From the NCBI GenBank assembly GCA_039923755.1, contig JBDTCD010000013.1, forward strand, positions 1 to 23,629: 23,629 nt of DNA. Direction: 5' to 3'. This document shows positions 7,997 through 15,637 of this stretch, in pieces (positions within the stretch are counted from its first letter, which is position 1; each line of letters starts with the position of its first letter). The translations under genes were made by a program, and so were the position numbers. Source of the DNA: Terrimesophilobacter sp039923755 (GTDB taxonomy: Bacteria > Actinomycetota > Actinomycetes > Actinomycetales > Microbacteriaceae). The notes under the pieces are model-generated. The model saw only the letters and a list, made by a program, of their open reading frames with translations. It ran no database searches and had not been told where the DNA came from.

Positions 7997-8907
7997 GTGT
8001 TGTCTCCGTCATGGCGTCGCAGCCGCGATGAACCGATGCGAGCCTGAAGGAGAACTCTGGCCTTGGTCGCGGTGGGAACGATCACTCGGGTTTCCGCAAG
8101 CTTGGCAGCCGGAGTCAACCGCACGCGGCGCGACAGCTCGCTGAACAGCCCGTGGGCTGCGCGTACGGCCGTGCGGCAACCCTCCGGGAGATTGTTGATG
8201 ACGAGCGCCGCATCATTAAGGTCTGCGTCAATATCGTCGACAAGTTCGCGTTTTTGCGCCTCGGTGAGGTGGGCGGGGTCGATTCCGGGAAAGTAGCTTC
8301 GCCCGAGCTCCCGCCAGTCGGCGGACAGGTCGCGAAGAAAGTTGATCTTCTGGAAGGCCGAGCCAAGCTTGCGCGCGCCGTGGACGAGAGTTTGTGGCGG
8401 ATCATCCGCAGCCGAGCCGAGGAACACGCGCAGGCACATCACTCCGACGACTTCGGCAGAGCCATAGATGTAGAGATCGAGTTCGTCCTGGCTGAAGTCC
8501 ACAGACGAGAGGTCTCGTCTCATCGACGCGAAGAACGGAGCGACGAGGTCTGGCCCGATCCCCGTTGCGCGCGCAGTTGCAGCAAAAGCGTGGACAACGA
8601 GGTTGGCACTGTAGCCACGTGAGATGGCGTGAAGTACGTCCTCTTCGAGACCATCCAGCACGGTGCGCTGCTCAGCGAGACTCAGGCCCGCCTGTTCGGC
8701 AGCCCCGTCCACGATCTCATCGGCGATTCGCACGAGGGCATACACGTCCTCGATACCCGGTCGGTACTCACGGTTGAGGAGGCGACTGGATCGACCAAAA
8801 CTCGTCGAATAGTCCGTGATGATCCTGGAGGCGCTGTGATGAGCCGACCAGGAATACAACCCTAGAGCATCGCCGACCAGGTGTTTTTTACTCAGCGTTC
8901 CCGTCAT
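7993..8907 (-). CDS. crtB: Phytoene synthase
   Basis: 304 residues from the ATG at 8907, which overlaps the crtE stop as ATGA; a longer open frame to 8994 only adds crtE-internal sequence. It has both Asp-rich motifs of head-to-head prenyl synthases: DEIVD at residues 63-67, and FQKINFLRDLSADWRELGR followed by SYFP. It condenses two geranylgeranyl diphosphate molecules into 15-cis-phytoene, the first committed carotenoid step. It sits between crtE and crtI. Confidence 0.95.
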   Translation of the reverse strand: MTGTLSKKHLVGDALGLYSWSAHHSASRIITDYSTSFGRSSRLLNREYRPGIEDVYALVRIADEIVDGAAEQAGLSLAEQRTVLDGLEEDVLHAISRGYSANLVVHAFAATARATGIGPDLVAPFFASMRRDLSSVDFSQDELDLYIYGSAEVVGVMCLRVFLGSAADDPPQTLVHGARKLGSAFQKINFLRDLSADWRELGRSYFPGIDPAHLTEAQKRELVDDIDADLNDAALVINNLPEGCRTAVRAAHGLFSELSRRVRLTPAAKLAETRVIVPTATKARVLLQARIGSSRLRRHDGDNT

Positions 8908-9974
8908 GCCGCTCGCTCGGCACTCGTGCGAGCGACGCCGAGAAGACCATCGCGAAGTCCAGCGGGAAGGGCGGATGCGGCAATCACTCCGCACGCCTCT
9001 CCCGCGTATGCGGCGATGAGGTCCTCAACATACGCGCGCGCCCCGCACAATTCGAGCATCCCGCGAAGCAGGTCGGCCTCGTCGTGCGTAAGGTCCGGCT
9101 TGCCGAGCAGGTGGTCGACGGATGACCACGAGGAGGTCGACCGCGCATAGGCCACCAGTGGCGTGATCTTTTTCTCGCGGAGATCGTTGATCGTGCTCTT
9201 GCCTGTGACGGCCTCGTTTCCAAAGACACCGAGAAGATCGTCACGTAATTGGAAGGCGGTGCCCACAAGGTCACCGTACTCGCCCAGTACAGCCAGGACC
9301 TCCGGATCAGCACCAGCGAGGATGGCTCCGGCCCGAAGCGGGCCGCTGAACGAGTAACTCGCCGTTTTGTGAGAGCTCATTTGGAGTACTTGCGGTAGTT
9401 CTGACGACTGGAGCCCGGCGCTGAGCGCGACGTCGGCCAATTCGCCGGCGGCGGTGATGAAGACACTGTCGTCTAAGAGATCCAGAAGAGCCGAGCGTTG
9501 GCGCACTGGCATCTCGATCCGAGCGACCAAGGACTGAGCGAAGTGGATAAGGAGGTCGCCGGCAAGAATCGCCGAAGCCTCCCCCCATTGCCGGGCAAGC
9601 TGCTCACTCACGCCCGCAGCACGGGCGTGCTCTGCTTCGCCGCCAGCGAGGTTAGGTATTCCTCGCCTGAGTAGGTCATGGTCGATGATGTCGTCGTGGA
9701 GCAGAAAGGCGGTGTGCAGCAGTTCGAAAGCGGCCGCGACGTCAACGGCGGCGTCATCGTTTTCCCCACCGAGTTCGTGATGGGTTCGGATGACGAGCAT
9801 CGGGCGGAACCGCTTTCCGCCGTCGCTGGCCCTGCGGGCCGCATCCCAGAGATGCGGATAGAGACTGCCATATCTCGTTGCGTGCACACGTCGCTCGTCG
9901 AAGAACCTCGTCAAGCGGGAATCCACGTGGACCCCGATCTTGGGGTTGAACTCGGTGAAAAGTGATGTTGTCAT
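8904..9974 (-). CDS. crtE: Geranylgeranyl diphosphate synthase
   Basis: 356 residues; a trans-isoprenyl diphosphate synthase. GGKRFRP (52-58) precedes the first aspartate-rich motif DDIID (94-98). The second motif is QLRDDLLGVFGN, in which the usual last Asp is Gly, as in many actinobacterial enzymes. It makes C20 GGPP from IPP and allylic diphosphates and so feeds CrtB. The ATG at 9974 overlaps the stop of the preceding idi-like gene as ATGA. The C20 product is inferred from operon context. Confidence 0.93.
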   Translation of the reverse strand: MTTSLFTEFNPKIGVHVDSRLTRFFDERRVHATRYGSLYPHLWDAARRASDGGKRFRPMLVIRTHHELGGENDDAAVDVAAAFELLHTAFLLHDDIIDHDLLRRGIPNLAGGEAEHARAAGVSEQLARQWGEASAILAGDLLIHFAQSLVARIEMPVRQRSALLDLLDDSVFITAAGELADVALSAGLQSSELPQVLQMSSHKTASYSFSGPLRAGAILAGADPEVLAVLGEYGDLVGTAFQLRDDLLGVFGNEAVTGKSTINDLREKKITPLVAYARSTSSWSSVDHLLGKPDLTHDEADLLRGMLELCGARAYVEDLIAAYAGEACGVIAASALPAGLRDGLLGVARTSAERAA

Positions 9975-10450
9975 CCTGTCGCTCGATCCTCGAGGAAGCT
10001 CTCAGCGAATGCGTGTGGCGTTCCACCGAAGAACGGAAGCCGCATCGCATGAATGACAAGAAGTGGGCTGAACTCGTGTGGATATTCCCGAGCAATTTTC
10101 CCGAGCGCGAGCGGGTTTTCCCATCTGGCTTCCACCGCGTCGGCGAGCTGGGGTATTTCGTCGCTTGTGACGATGTAGCTGGGGTGAACTTCAGCAAGCA
10201 CAGAGTCGGAGGATGAGTCGTTACCCAGCAGAGGAAGAAGCGGTTCCACGATCATGTTCAGGATGCCAAGTTGCTTTTCAGCGCACCGACGAACTGCGCT
10301 GGGGATGGGCTCGGCCGCACGCGGACTACCGGCGAACGAATGGCCCCAGGTGGGACTTTCCAACGCAGAAAGGGAATCTCGGATGATCATCACCCTCCCG
10401 TCGCTGCGTCGCAACGTTCCCGAGAATGAAAGGTGGTCGGGACTGGTCAC
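9971..10450 (-). CDS. Type I IPP isomerase-like Nudix protein, catalytic residues mostly lost
   Basis: 159 residues from the GTG at 10450, which has a good ribosome binding site (AAAGGA, 7 nt spacer). The frame aligns by eye with Idi: DHLSFSG for LHLAFS, TWGHSFAGSPRAAEP for the W-TNSVCGHPxxGE segment, AVRRCAEKQLGI for the Nudix helix, and EYPHEFSPLLVIHAM for the PWAFSPW end. Relative to E. coli Idi, Cys67 is Ala, His69 is Ser, Glu87 is apparently Gln and Glu114 is apparently Leu; the His32 and Glu116 positions are kept. An ATG at 10504 would add 18 residues, including a His seven residues before the His32 equivalent (as His25 in Idi), but this extension is A/T-rich, lies in the control region and has a poor binding site. 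It is the first gene of the carotenoid operon. It may be a regulatory or structural pseudoenzyme. Confidence 0.8.
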   Translation of the reverse strand: MTSPDHLSFSGTLRRSDGRVMIIRDSLSALESPTWGHSFAGSPRAAEPIPSAVRRCAEKQLGILNMIVEPLLPLLGNDSSSDSVLAEVHPSYIVTSDEIPQLADAVEARWENPLALGKIAREYPHEFSPLLVIHAMRLPFFGGTPHAFAESFLEDRATG

Positions 10451-10529
10451 AATATGGTCCTTTCGAATTTCACTAGCCAAGAAAGATAATAGCGTAGCAT
10501 GCATCTTGCCAATGCAATAGGATGAGCGC
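10451..10529. promoter_or_regulatory. Shared crt/marR control region with candidate operator
   Basis: This 79-bp spacer is clearly A/T-richer than the genes. GATAAT (10485-10490, plus) and TATTAT (10491-10486, minus) are overlapping -10 candidates for the two divergent units. TTCGAA (10462-10467) is a weak -35 candidate 17 bp before GATAAT; TTGGCA on the minus strand (10512-10507) is a -35 candidate with a short 15-bp spacer. The inverted repeat TGCAT-N7-ATGCA (10500-10516) would overlap the likely marR transcription start and the crt -35 region, as expected for a MarR-family operator. GCATGC occurs at 10497-10502 and again at 10528-10533, 31 bp apart. Confidence 0.5.
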
Positions 10530-11078
10530 ATGCACAATGAGCAGGAAGCCGTCCCTTCATCGGTAGATCCGATGATCGACCCGCGAACAATCGATCCGGA
10601 CCAGGTGTTGATCCCTCGCGACGGGATGGATCCTGCTGAACTCGACGCGATCATGGGTGTTCTCGCAGCTGTCCGCCGCTGGCGCGAAGCAGAACACCGT
10701 ATGAGCGAGGAGTCCCGAAGCCACATGAAGCTCGGCGACAACGACATGAAGGCGATGCGCTTTATTATCGTGTCGACAAACCAGGGTAAGGCGGCGACTC
10801 CCGGTATGATCGCCGAGCATCTCGGCATATCCACTGCATCGACAACCAAGCTTCTCGACCGGCTTGCCGCAGCTGGCCACATCACCAGGTCACCACATCC
10901 GACCGACCGCCGGGCGGTGGTCATCACGGTGAACCCACACGCTCACCATGAGGTGCAGGAGAGCGTAGGTCGCCTTCACGCGCGCAGGTTCCAAGTTGCA
11001 GCGAAGCTGAACCCGCAGGAGAGAGAAGTTGTGATCCGTTTCCTCGATGAACTTTCTGCAACCGGGGATGTCCCCTGA
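10530..11078 (+). CDS. crtR: MarR-family regulator of the carotenoid operon, CrtR-like
   Basis: 182 residues from an ATG preceded by AGGA with a 7-nt spacer. A winged helix-turn-helix is visible: a recognition region IAEHLGISTASTTKLLDRL, then a wing with SPHPTDRRAVVITV, the usual MarR DRR pattern. The acidic N-terminal 45 residues are longer than in minimal MarR proteins. It is divergent from the carotenoid operon and overlaps mmpL by one base (TGATG). In Corynebacterium glutamicum a divergently encoded MarR protein, CrtR, represses the crt operon and responds to geranylgeranyl diphosphate; the same role is inferred here from position. The ligand is not visible in the sequence. Confidence 0.85.
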   Translation: MHNEQEAVPSSVDPMIDPRTIDPDQVLIPRDGMDPAELDAIMGVLAAVRRWREAEHRMSEESRSHMKLGDNDMKAMRFIIVSTNQGKAATPGMIAEHLGISTASTTKLLDRLAAAGHITRSPHPTDRRAVVITVNPHAHHEVQESVGRLHARRFQVAAKLNPQEREVVIRFLDELSATGDVP

Positions 11079-13267
11079 TGGTGCGCACTCGACGCGATTC
11101 CGCATCGCCGTCACCGCGCACACCGCTTCGTTGGTTAAGGATTGTGATTCCGGCGGTTCTCCTCATCCTTTGGTTTGCCGCTGCGGCGATGGGCGGGCCC
11201 ACCTTCGGGAAGCTCTCGTCGGTATCGAGCAACGACCAGGCGTCGTTCCTTCCCGCCAGCGCGGAGTCCACAGAGGCTCTCACCTGGCAGAAAAAGTTCA
11301 CTGACTCCAGCGCCATCCCGGCGGTGGTCGTTATTGAGTCCACCTCGAAGATCCCGCAGTCCGACCTCGCCAACTTCTCTTCGCTCGGAGAGAAGATCGG
11401 CGCCGTGAAGGGGGTCGAAGCACCGGTGTCAGGGCAGACGACGACCGTTGTCGGGCCCATTCCTTCGAAAGATGGACTTGCGATCGAATTCATCGTTCCC
11501 ATCGCGGACTCCAATGGCCTCAAGACCGTTATCGCCGACATACGCGCGATCGTTGTGGGCGAGGTTCCCGCGGGCATGACGGGGTATGTCACGGGGCCCG
11601 CCGGGCTGACGGCCGACCTAGTGAACGCGTTTGGAGGAATCGACGGCATCCTGCTTCTGGTTGCCGCTGGGGCCGTCTTCCTCATCCTCCTGCTCGTCTA
11701 TCGGTCCGTGGTGTTGCCGTTCCTGGTACTTCTCACGTCGGTTTTCGCGCTGTGTGCCGCCATTCTGGTGGTCTACGCCTTCGCCAGCTGGGGCTGGATC
11801 TCCCTGAGCGGCCAAAGCCAGGGAATCCTGTCGATTCTGGTTATCGGGGCGGCGACTGATTACTCACTCCTTCTCGTCGCACGCTACAAAGAGGCACTCA
11901 CGCACATCGAGTCGCGCTGGAGCGCGATCCTGCGCGCCTGGCGTGCAGCCTGGGAGCCCATCGTCGCCTCCGGAGCGACAGTGATCATCGCTTTGCTGTG
12001 CCTGCTGTTTTCCGACCTCAACTCGAACAAGAGCCTCGGACCGATCGCTGCCATCGGCATCGTGTTTTCCCTTCTGGCTTCACTCACACTGCTGCCCACA
12101 TTCCTCGTTCTGTTTGGGCGTGTGGCGTTCTGGCCGATCCGACCCAGGTTCGTTGCCGATTCTGATCGGGAACCGGAGGCAGCGGGTACGATTCTCGGCC
12201 TTGCCGGTGTGACCGGAATGTGGAAGCGCATCGGAACGCTGATCTCGCGCAGGCCGCGCGTGACCTGGATCGTCGCGCTCGTGCTGCTCCTCGCCGGCGG
12301 ATCGGGGATCCTGCAGCTTCAGGCCAACGGCGTCCCACAGACGGACCTCGTCCTTACCCAATCGGATGCGGCGGACGGGCAAGCCGTCCTGGCCAAGCAC
12401 TTTGATGCGGGTTCCGGGAGCCCGATCGTCGTGGTCAGTAACGAGTCTTCAGCTGAGGCCATCGTGAGCAAACTGGAGGCTACGAAAGGAATCAGTTCGG
12501 CATCGATCTTCACCGGAAACGCCCGGCCAAGCATGAACCCGAGCACTCCTCCACCTGCTCCCGTCCTTCGCGATGGCAAGGTTCTCATCAACGCGGTGCT
12601 GGACTATGAGGCTGACTCCGCCGCCGCAGAAGGCGTGGTGCGGGAGTTGAGAACTACGCTGCCGAGTGCGGATACATCCGTTTTGGTCGGCGGAGTGACC
12701 GCTATCGCTCTCGACACCAACAACACCGCACAAAGCGATCTGGTCAAGATCATCCCGATCGTGCTGCTTGTGATTCTGCTCATCCTCATGCTTCTGCTTC
12801 GAGCGATCGTGGCGCCGCTCGTGCTCATCGCGAGCGTCGTGATCTCCTACGGGACCGCGCTTGGCGTATCGGCGCTCGTGTTCAACCACGTCTTGGGCTT
12901 CTCCGGCGCTGACGCCTCGGTGCCGTTGTTCGGTTTCGTCTTCCTCGTTGCGCTCGGGGTTGATTACAATATCTTCCTCATGACGCGTGTGCGCGAGGAG
13001 TCGATTCGACTCGGAACACGTCCGGGCATTCTCAGGGGCCTCGGAGTCACGGGCAGCGTGATCACCTCGGCAGGAGTGGTGCTCGCCGCAACGTTCGCGG
13101 CGCTGGCGGTGATTCCGATCCTCTTCCTCGTCCAGATCGCCTTCATCGTGGCGTTCGGGGTGCTTGTCGATACGATCATTGTGCGATCGCTGCTTGTCCC
13201 TGCGCTGTCCTATGACATCGGAAAATCGATCTGGTGGCCGTCGCGGCTCGCCAGATCGACCGACTGA
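11078..13267 (+). CDS. MmpL/RND-type membrane transporter linked to the carotenoid cluster
   Basis: 729 residues with the two-fold MmpL layout: a first membrane helix near residues 14-32, an external domain to about 185, a bundle of helices to about 350, a short cytoplasmic linker, helix 7 near 395, a second external domain, and a final bundle from about 555 to 715. The Asp-Tyr pairs used for proton relay are present in both halves (GAATDYS, D261-Y262; GVDYN, D629-Y630). The start codon shares a base with the marR stop, so the two are co-transcribed. An MmpL gene also lies in the C. glutamicum crt cluster, suggesting a role in moving the pigment or a related lipid; the substrate is unknown. 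Confidence 0.88.
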   Translation: MVRTRRDSASPSPRTPLRWLRIVIPAVLLILWFAAAAMGGPTFGKLSSVSSNDQASFLPASAESTEALTWQKKFTDSSAIPAVVVIESTSKIPQSDLANFSSLGEKIGAVKGVEAPVSGQTTTVVGPIPSKDGLAIEFIVPIADSNGLKTVIADIRAIVVGEVPAGMTGYVTGPAGLTADLVNAFGGIDGILLLVAAGAVFLILLLVYRSVVLPFLVLLTSVFALCAAILVVYAFASWGWISLSGQSQGILSILVIGAATDYSLLLVARYKEALTHIESRWSAILRAWRAAWEPIVASGATVIIALLCLLFSDLNSNKSLGPIAAIGIVFSLLASLTLLPTFLVLFGRVAFWPIRPRFVADSDREPEAAGTILGLAGVTGMWKRIGTLISRRPRVTWIVALVLLLAGGSGILQLQANGVPQTDLVLTQSDAADGQAVLAKHFDAGSGSPIVVVSNESSAEAIVSKLEATKGISSASIFTGNARPSMNPSTPPPAPVLRDGKVLINAVLDYEADSAAAEGVVRELRTTLPSADTSVLVGGVTAIALDTNNTAQSDLVKIIPIVLLVILLILMLLLRAIVAPLVLIASVVISYGTALGVSALVFNHVLGFSGADASVPLFGFVFLVALGVDYNIFLMTRVREESIRLGTRPGILRGLGVTGSVITSAGVVLAATFAALAVIPILFLVQIAFIVAFGVLVDTIIVRSLLVPALSYDIGKSIWWPSRLARSTD

Positions 13268-13273
13268 TCCGAA

Positions 13274-13705
13274 CTACTCGATGGTGTGTCGACCGGAGGC
13301 CGGCGACGCGAGAAGGTCCCGGATTTCGGTGAGGAGCTGGAGTTCGTCTGGCTTGACTTCCTCGTCCGACGCGCCAGCCTTGCGGCGGGCTTCTGAGCGC
13401 TCTTTGAGCTTGTTCACCGGCATCACGAGCGCGAAGTAGACCGCGGCGGCAACGAGTATGAACTGGATGGCCGCCGCAACCAGAGATCCGAAGAGTATCT
13501 CCGCCTTGCCGCCCGAGAGGGTCGGAATCGTGACGATCCATGCTTTGTTGAGGTTCTCGGCGTTGAAGAGCGCGCCGAGTGCCGGATTGAAGACCCCGGT
13601 GACCAGAGCGTTGACGATAGCGGTGAACGCGGCACCGATGACGACCGCAACTGCGAGGTCGATCACGTTGCCGCGCATGATGAATTCCTTGAACCCGTTG
13701 AACAC
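13274..13705 (-). CDS. mscL: Large-conductance mechanosensitive channel MscL
   Basis: 143 residues from the GTG at 13705, which follows AGAAGGAG by a good spacing; the longer open frame to 13798 adds a proline- and arginine-rich leader unlike MscL and is rejected. The N-terminus FNGFKEFIMRGNVIDLAVAV and the following TM1 (VVIGAAFTAIVNALV) are diagnostic. A second helix (AAAIQFILVAAAVYFALV) and a charged C-terminal helix (LLTEIRDLL) complete the family layout. The homopentamer opens under membrane tension to release solutes in osmotic downshock. It is the last gene of the cyclo-ligase/fmdB/mscL unit and converges on mmpL with only 6 bp between stops. Confidence 0.96.
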   Translation of the reverse strand: MFNGFKEFIMRGNVIDLAVAVVIGAAFTAIVNALVTGVFNPALGALFNAENLNKAWIVTIPTLSGGKAEILFGSLVAAAIQFILVAAAVYFALVMPVNKLKERSEARRKAGASDEEVKPDELQLLTEIRDLLASPASGRHTIE

Positions 13706-13757
13706 AGTGACTCCTTCTCTTTGCTCTCTGTTCCTGCGTGGTGTCGTGATGGTTGTA

Positions 13758-14102
13758 CTAGGTGGCGGCGCTGCTGTTCGTCGTCTTTCCTGTTCCACTC
13801 TTGGTGCCGGGGGTCGATGTCGCTGCCGCAGTTGTGGCGGCGGTCACGGGCTTATCTGGTGTTTTGGCCGGGGAAGATGAGTCTGAACCGCTCGATTCGG
13901 TTGCGCCCTTTTTGCCGGGCGGGGTGGCCCTTGAGTCATTGCGGTAGAAACCGGATCCGGTGAAGGACACACCGATAGGGCTGAAGACTTTGCGCAGAAT
14001 TCCGCCGCATCGCGGGCACACCGTCAGTGACGAATCGGTGAACGACTGCTGCACGTCGAACGCGTTGTCACATTCGGTGCAGCGGTAAGAGTAGGTGGGC
14101 AC
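13758..14102 (-). CDS. FmdB-family zinc ribbon protein
   Basis: 114 residues. The first 55 are a typical FmdB/CxxC_CXXC_SSSS regulatory zinc ribbon: MPTYSYRCTECDNAFDV, then TVCPRCGGILRKVFSPIGVSF, with two CxxC pairs binding zinc. The remaining half (from about residue 58) is low-complexity Ser/Thr/Pro/Ala/Lys, probably disordered. The gene lies 8 bp after the cyclo-ligase gene and 52 bp before mscL on the same strand. The molecular function of this family in actinobacteria is unknown. Confidence 0.9.
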   Translation of the reverse strand: MPTYSYRCTECDNAFDVQQSFTDSSLTVCPRCGGILRKVFSPIGVSFTGSGFYRNDSRATPPGKKGATESSGSDSSSPAKTPDKPVTAATTAAATSTPGTKSGTGKTTNSSAAT

Positions 14103-14110
14103 TGGTTTCC

Positions 14111-14701
14111 TTAGTCGGTGTTTCTCGAGAAGCTGGTGATTCCCGTGGGAGTCACCACTCCATTGACACGCTTGTCGTGAAGTTCGCTGGGAACAGAGTC
14201 CATGAGTTCATTCTCGAAGATAACGGCGAACACCGGCGGGCACTTCTCCATCGAGCCCAGGGTTCGGTCAAAGTAGCCGCGACCCCATCCCATTCGCATC
14301 CCCGAGCGATCGACCGCAGCGGCCGGAACAATGATGAGGTCGACGTCATTGATGGCGATCGGGCCGAGTAGTTCGCCGACCGGTTCTGGCATCCCATCGA
14401 TGCCCTCTTGCTCGGCATCGCCGGAAACTGCCCAGTCAAGAAGGCCGTCATCCCGGCTGACCGGGAGCAGAACCCTGATTTCCTGCTCCTGGGCCCAGAC
14501 GAGGAACGGCCTGATGTTCGGCTCGTCCTGGGCTGGCAGGTATGCCGCGAGATAGTGGGCGTGGAGATCAGTGGCGAGGTCTACGAGGTTTTGCGTGATC
14601 GACTCTGTCGCATTGTCGCGCTCAGACGACGTCATCGTGCGCCGCCGCCCGCGGAGTTCTGCGCGAAGCGCCCGCTTCTGGTGGCTCTCGTCACCGTTCA
14701 T
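14111..14701 (-). CDS. 5-formyltetrahydrofolate cyclo-ligase
   Basis: 196 residues, the usual length. An N-terminal basic helix (KRALRAELRGRRRTM) is followed by AAYLPAQDEPN, as in the family, and the C-terminal signature GMRMGWGRGYFDRTL holds the ATP/phosphate-binding glycine-rich loop. It converts 5-formyl-THF to 5,10-methenyl-THF with ATP, recycling a stored folate. The ATG at 14701 lies 6 nt after a TAAACT hexamer with no binding site, suggesting a leaderless mRNA. It is first of the unit with fmdB and mscL, and is divergent from galU. Confidence 0.95.
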   Translation of the reverse strand: MNGDESHQKRALRAELRGRRRTMTSSERDNATESITQNLVDLATDLHAHYLAAYLPAQDEPNIRPFLVWAQEQEIRVLLPVSRDDGLLDWAVSGDAEQEGIDGMPEPVGELLGPIAINDVDLIIVPAAAVDRSGMRMGWGRGYFDRTLGSMEKCPPVFAVIFENELMDSVPSELHDKRVNGVVTPTGITSFSRNTD

Positions 14702-14740
14702 CCAGCCAGTTTACGGTGACCGGGCGGGTAACCTTGCCCC
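14702..14740. promoter_or_regulatory. Mirror-image leaderless promoters between cyclo-ligase and galU
   Basis: Only 39 bp separate the two divergent start codons. On the plus strand TAACCT (14729-14734) is followed by exactly 6 nt and the galU ATG at 14741. On the minus strand TAAACT (14713-14708) is followed by exactly 6 nt and the cyclo-ligase ATG at 14701. Both match TANNNT, and neither gene has a Shine-Dalgarno sequence. No convincing -35 is seen on either side. Confidence 0.55.
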
Positions 14741-15634
14741 ATGGCATTTCAGATCACCAAGGCGGTCATCCCCGCAGCTGGGCTCGGCACCCGATTCCTG
14801 CCCGCCACGAAGGCGATGCCGAAGGAAATGCTCCCTGTCGTCGATAAGCCGGCCATCCAATATGTGGTGGAGGAGGCTGTTGCTGCGGGACTCACCGATG
14901 TCCTCATGATTACCGGCAGGAACAAGAGCGCTCTCGAAAACCATTTCGACCGTGTCGGTGAACTTGAGGCCGCGCTCGAACGCAAGGGCGACACCGTTCG
15001 CCTCCAGAAGGTTAACTATTCAACCGACCTCGCAGAAGTGCACTACTTGCGACAAGGCGATCCGCTTGGGCTTGGACACGCCGTTCTGCGCGCGAAAATG
15101 CACGTCGGGAATCAACCGTTCGCAGTGCTACTCGGCGATGACCTCATTGACGAGCGCGACCCGCTCCTCACACGGATGTTGGATGTGCAGCAGGAACGCA
15201 ATGCTTCCGTAATCGCCCTGATGGAAGTGAATCCGTCGGTCGCACACCTCTATGGCATCGCAACGGTCGAATCGACAGACGATGATGACGTCGTGCGCGT
15301 GACCGGACTTGTCGAGAAGCCAGCGGAAGGAACGCAGCCCTCGAACTTCGCGATCATCGGCCGTTATGTCCTCCGGCCGGAAATCTTCGAGGTCCTCGAT
15401 CACACTGAACCGGGCAAGGGCGGTGAAATCCAGTTGACCGATGCGTTGGAAACCCTTTCGACGGATCTGTCAATAGCGGGCGGCGTGTACGGTGTGGTGT
15501 TCCGCGGTCGCCGCTATGACACTGGTGACCGGCTCGATTACATCAAAGCCATTGTGCAACTTGCCGTTGAACGGCCCGACCTCGGACCGGACCTGCGCCC
15601 ATGGCTCCGCACGTTCGCCGCAACACTGGACTGA
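14741..15634 (+). CDS. galU: UTP-glucose-1-phosphate uridylyltransferase
   Basis: 297 residues, typical GalU length. The N-terminal nucleotide-binding signature is intact: AVIPAAGLGTRFLPATKAMP, then KEMLPVVDKPAIQYVVEEA. Further family landmarks are the metal-binding LLGDDLI region, GLVEKP, IGRYVL and GKGGEIQLTDAL. It makes UDP-glucose from UTP and glucose-1-phosphate for cell-wall and exopolysaccharide synthesis. It is probably leaderless (TAACCT 6 nt before the ATG) and is followed after 3 bp by the acetyltransferase gene. Confidence 0.97.
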   Translation: MAFQITKAVIPAAGLGTRFLPATKAMPKEMLPVVDKPAIQYVVEEAVAAGLTDVLMITGRNKSALENHFDRVGELEAALERKGDTVRLQKVNYSTDLAEVHYLRQGDPLGLGHAVLRAKMHVGNQPFAVLLGDDLIDERDPLLTRMLDVQQERNASVIALMEVNPSVAHLYGIATVESTDDDDVVRVTGLVEKPAEGTQPSNFAIIGRYVLRPEIFEVLDHTEPGKGGEIQLTDALETLSTDLSIAGGVYGVVFRGRRYDTGDRLDYIKAIVQLAVERPDLGPDLRPWLRTFAATLD

Positions 15635-15637
15635 ATC

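Noticed and set aside
10451..10927. Upstream extension of the idi-like frame into the marR gene
   Set aside because: The extension runs antisense through marR and the A/T-rich spacer; homology to Idi begins near the GTG at 10450, or at most a few residues before it.
13706..13798. N-terminal extension of MscL
   Set aside because: The added residues are Pro/Arg/Thr-rich and unlike MscL; a strong AGAAGGAG precedes the GTG at 13705.
14575..14740. Possible riboswitch ahead of galU or the cyclo-ligase
   Set aside because: Only 39 bp separate the start codons and both genes appear leaderless, leaving no room for a structured leader.
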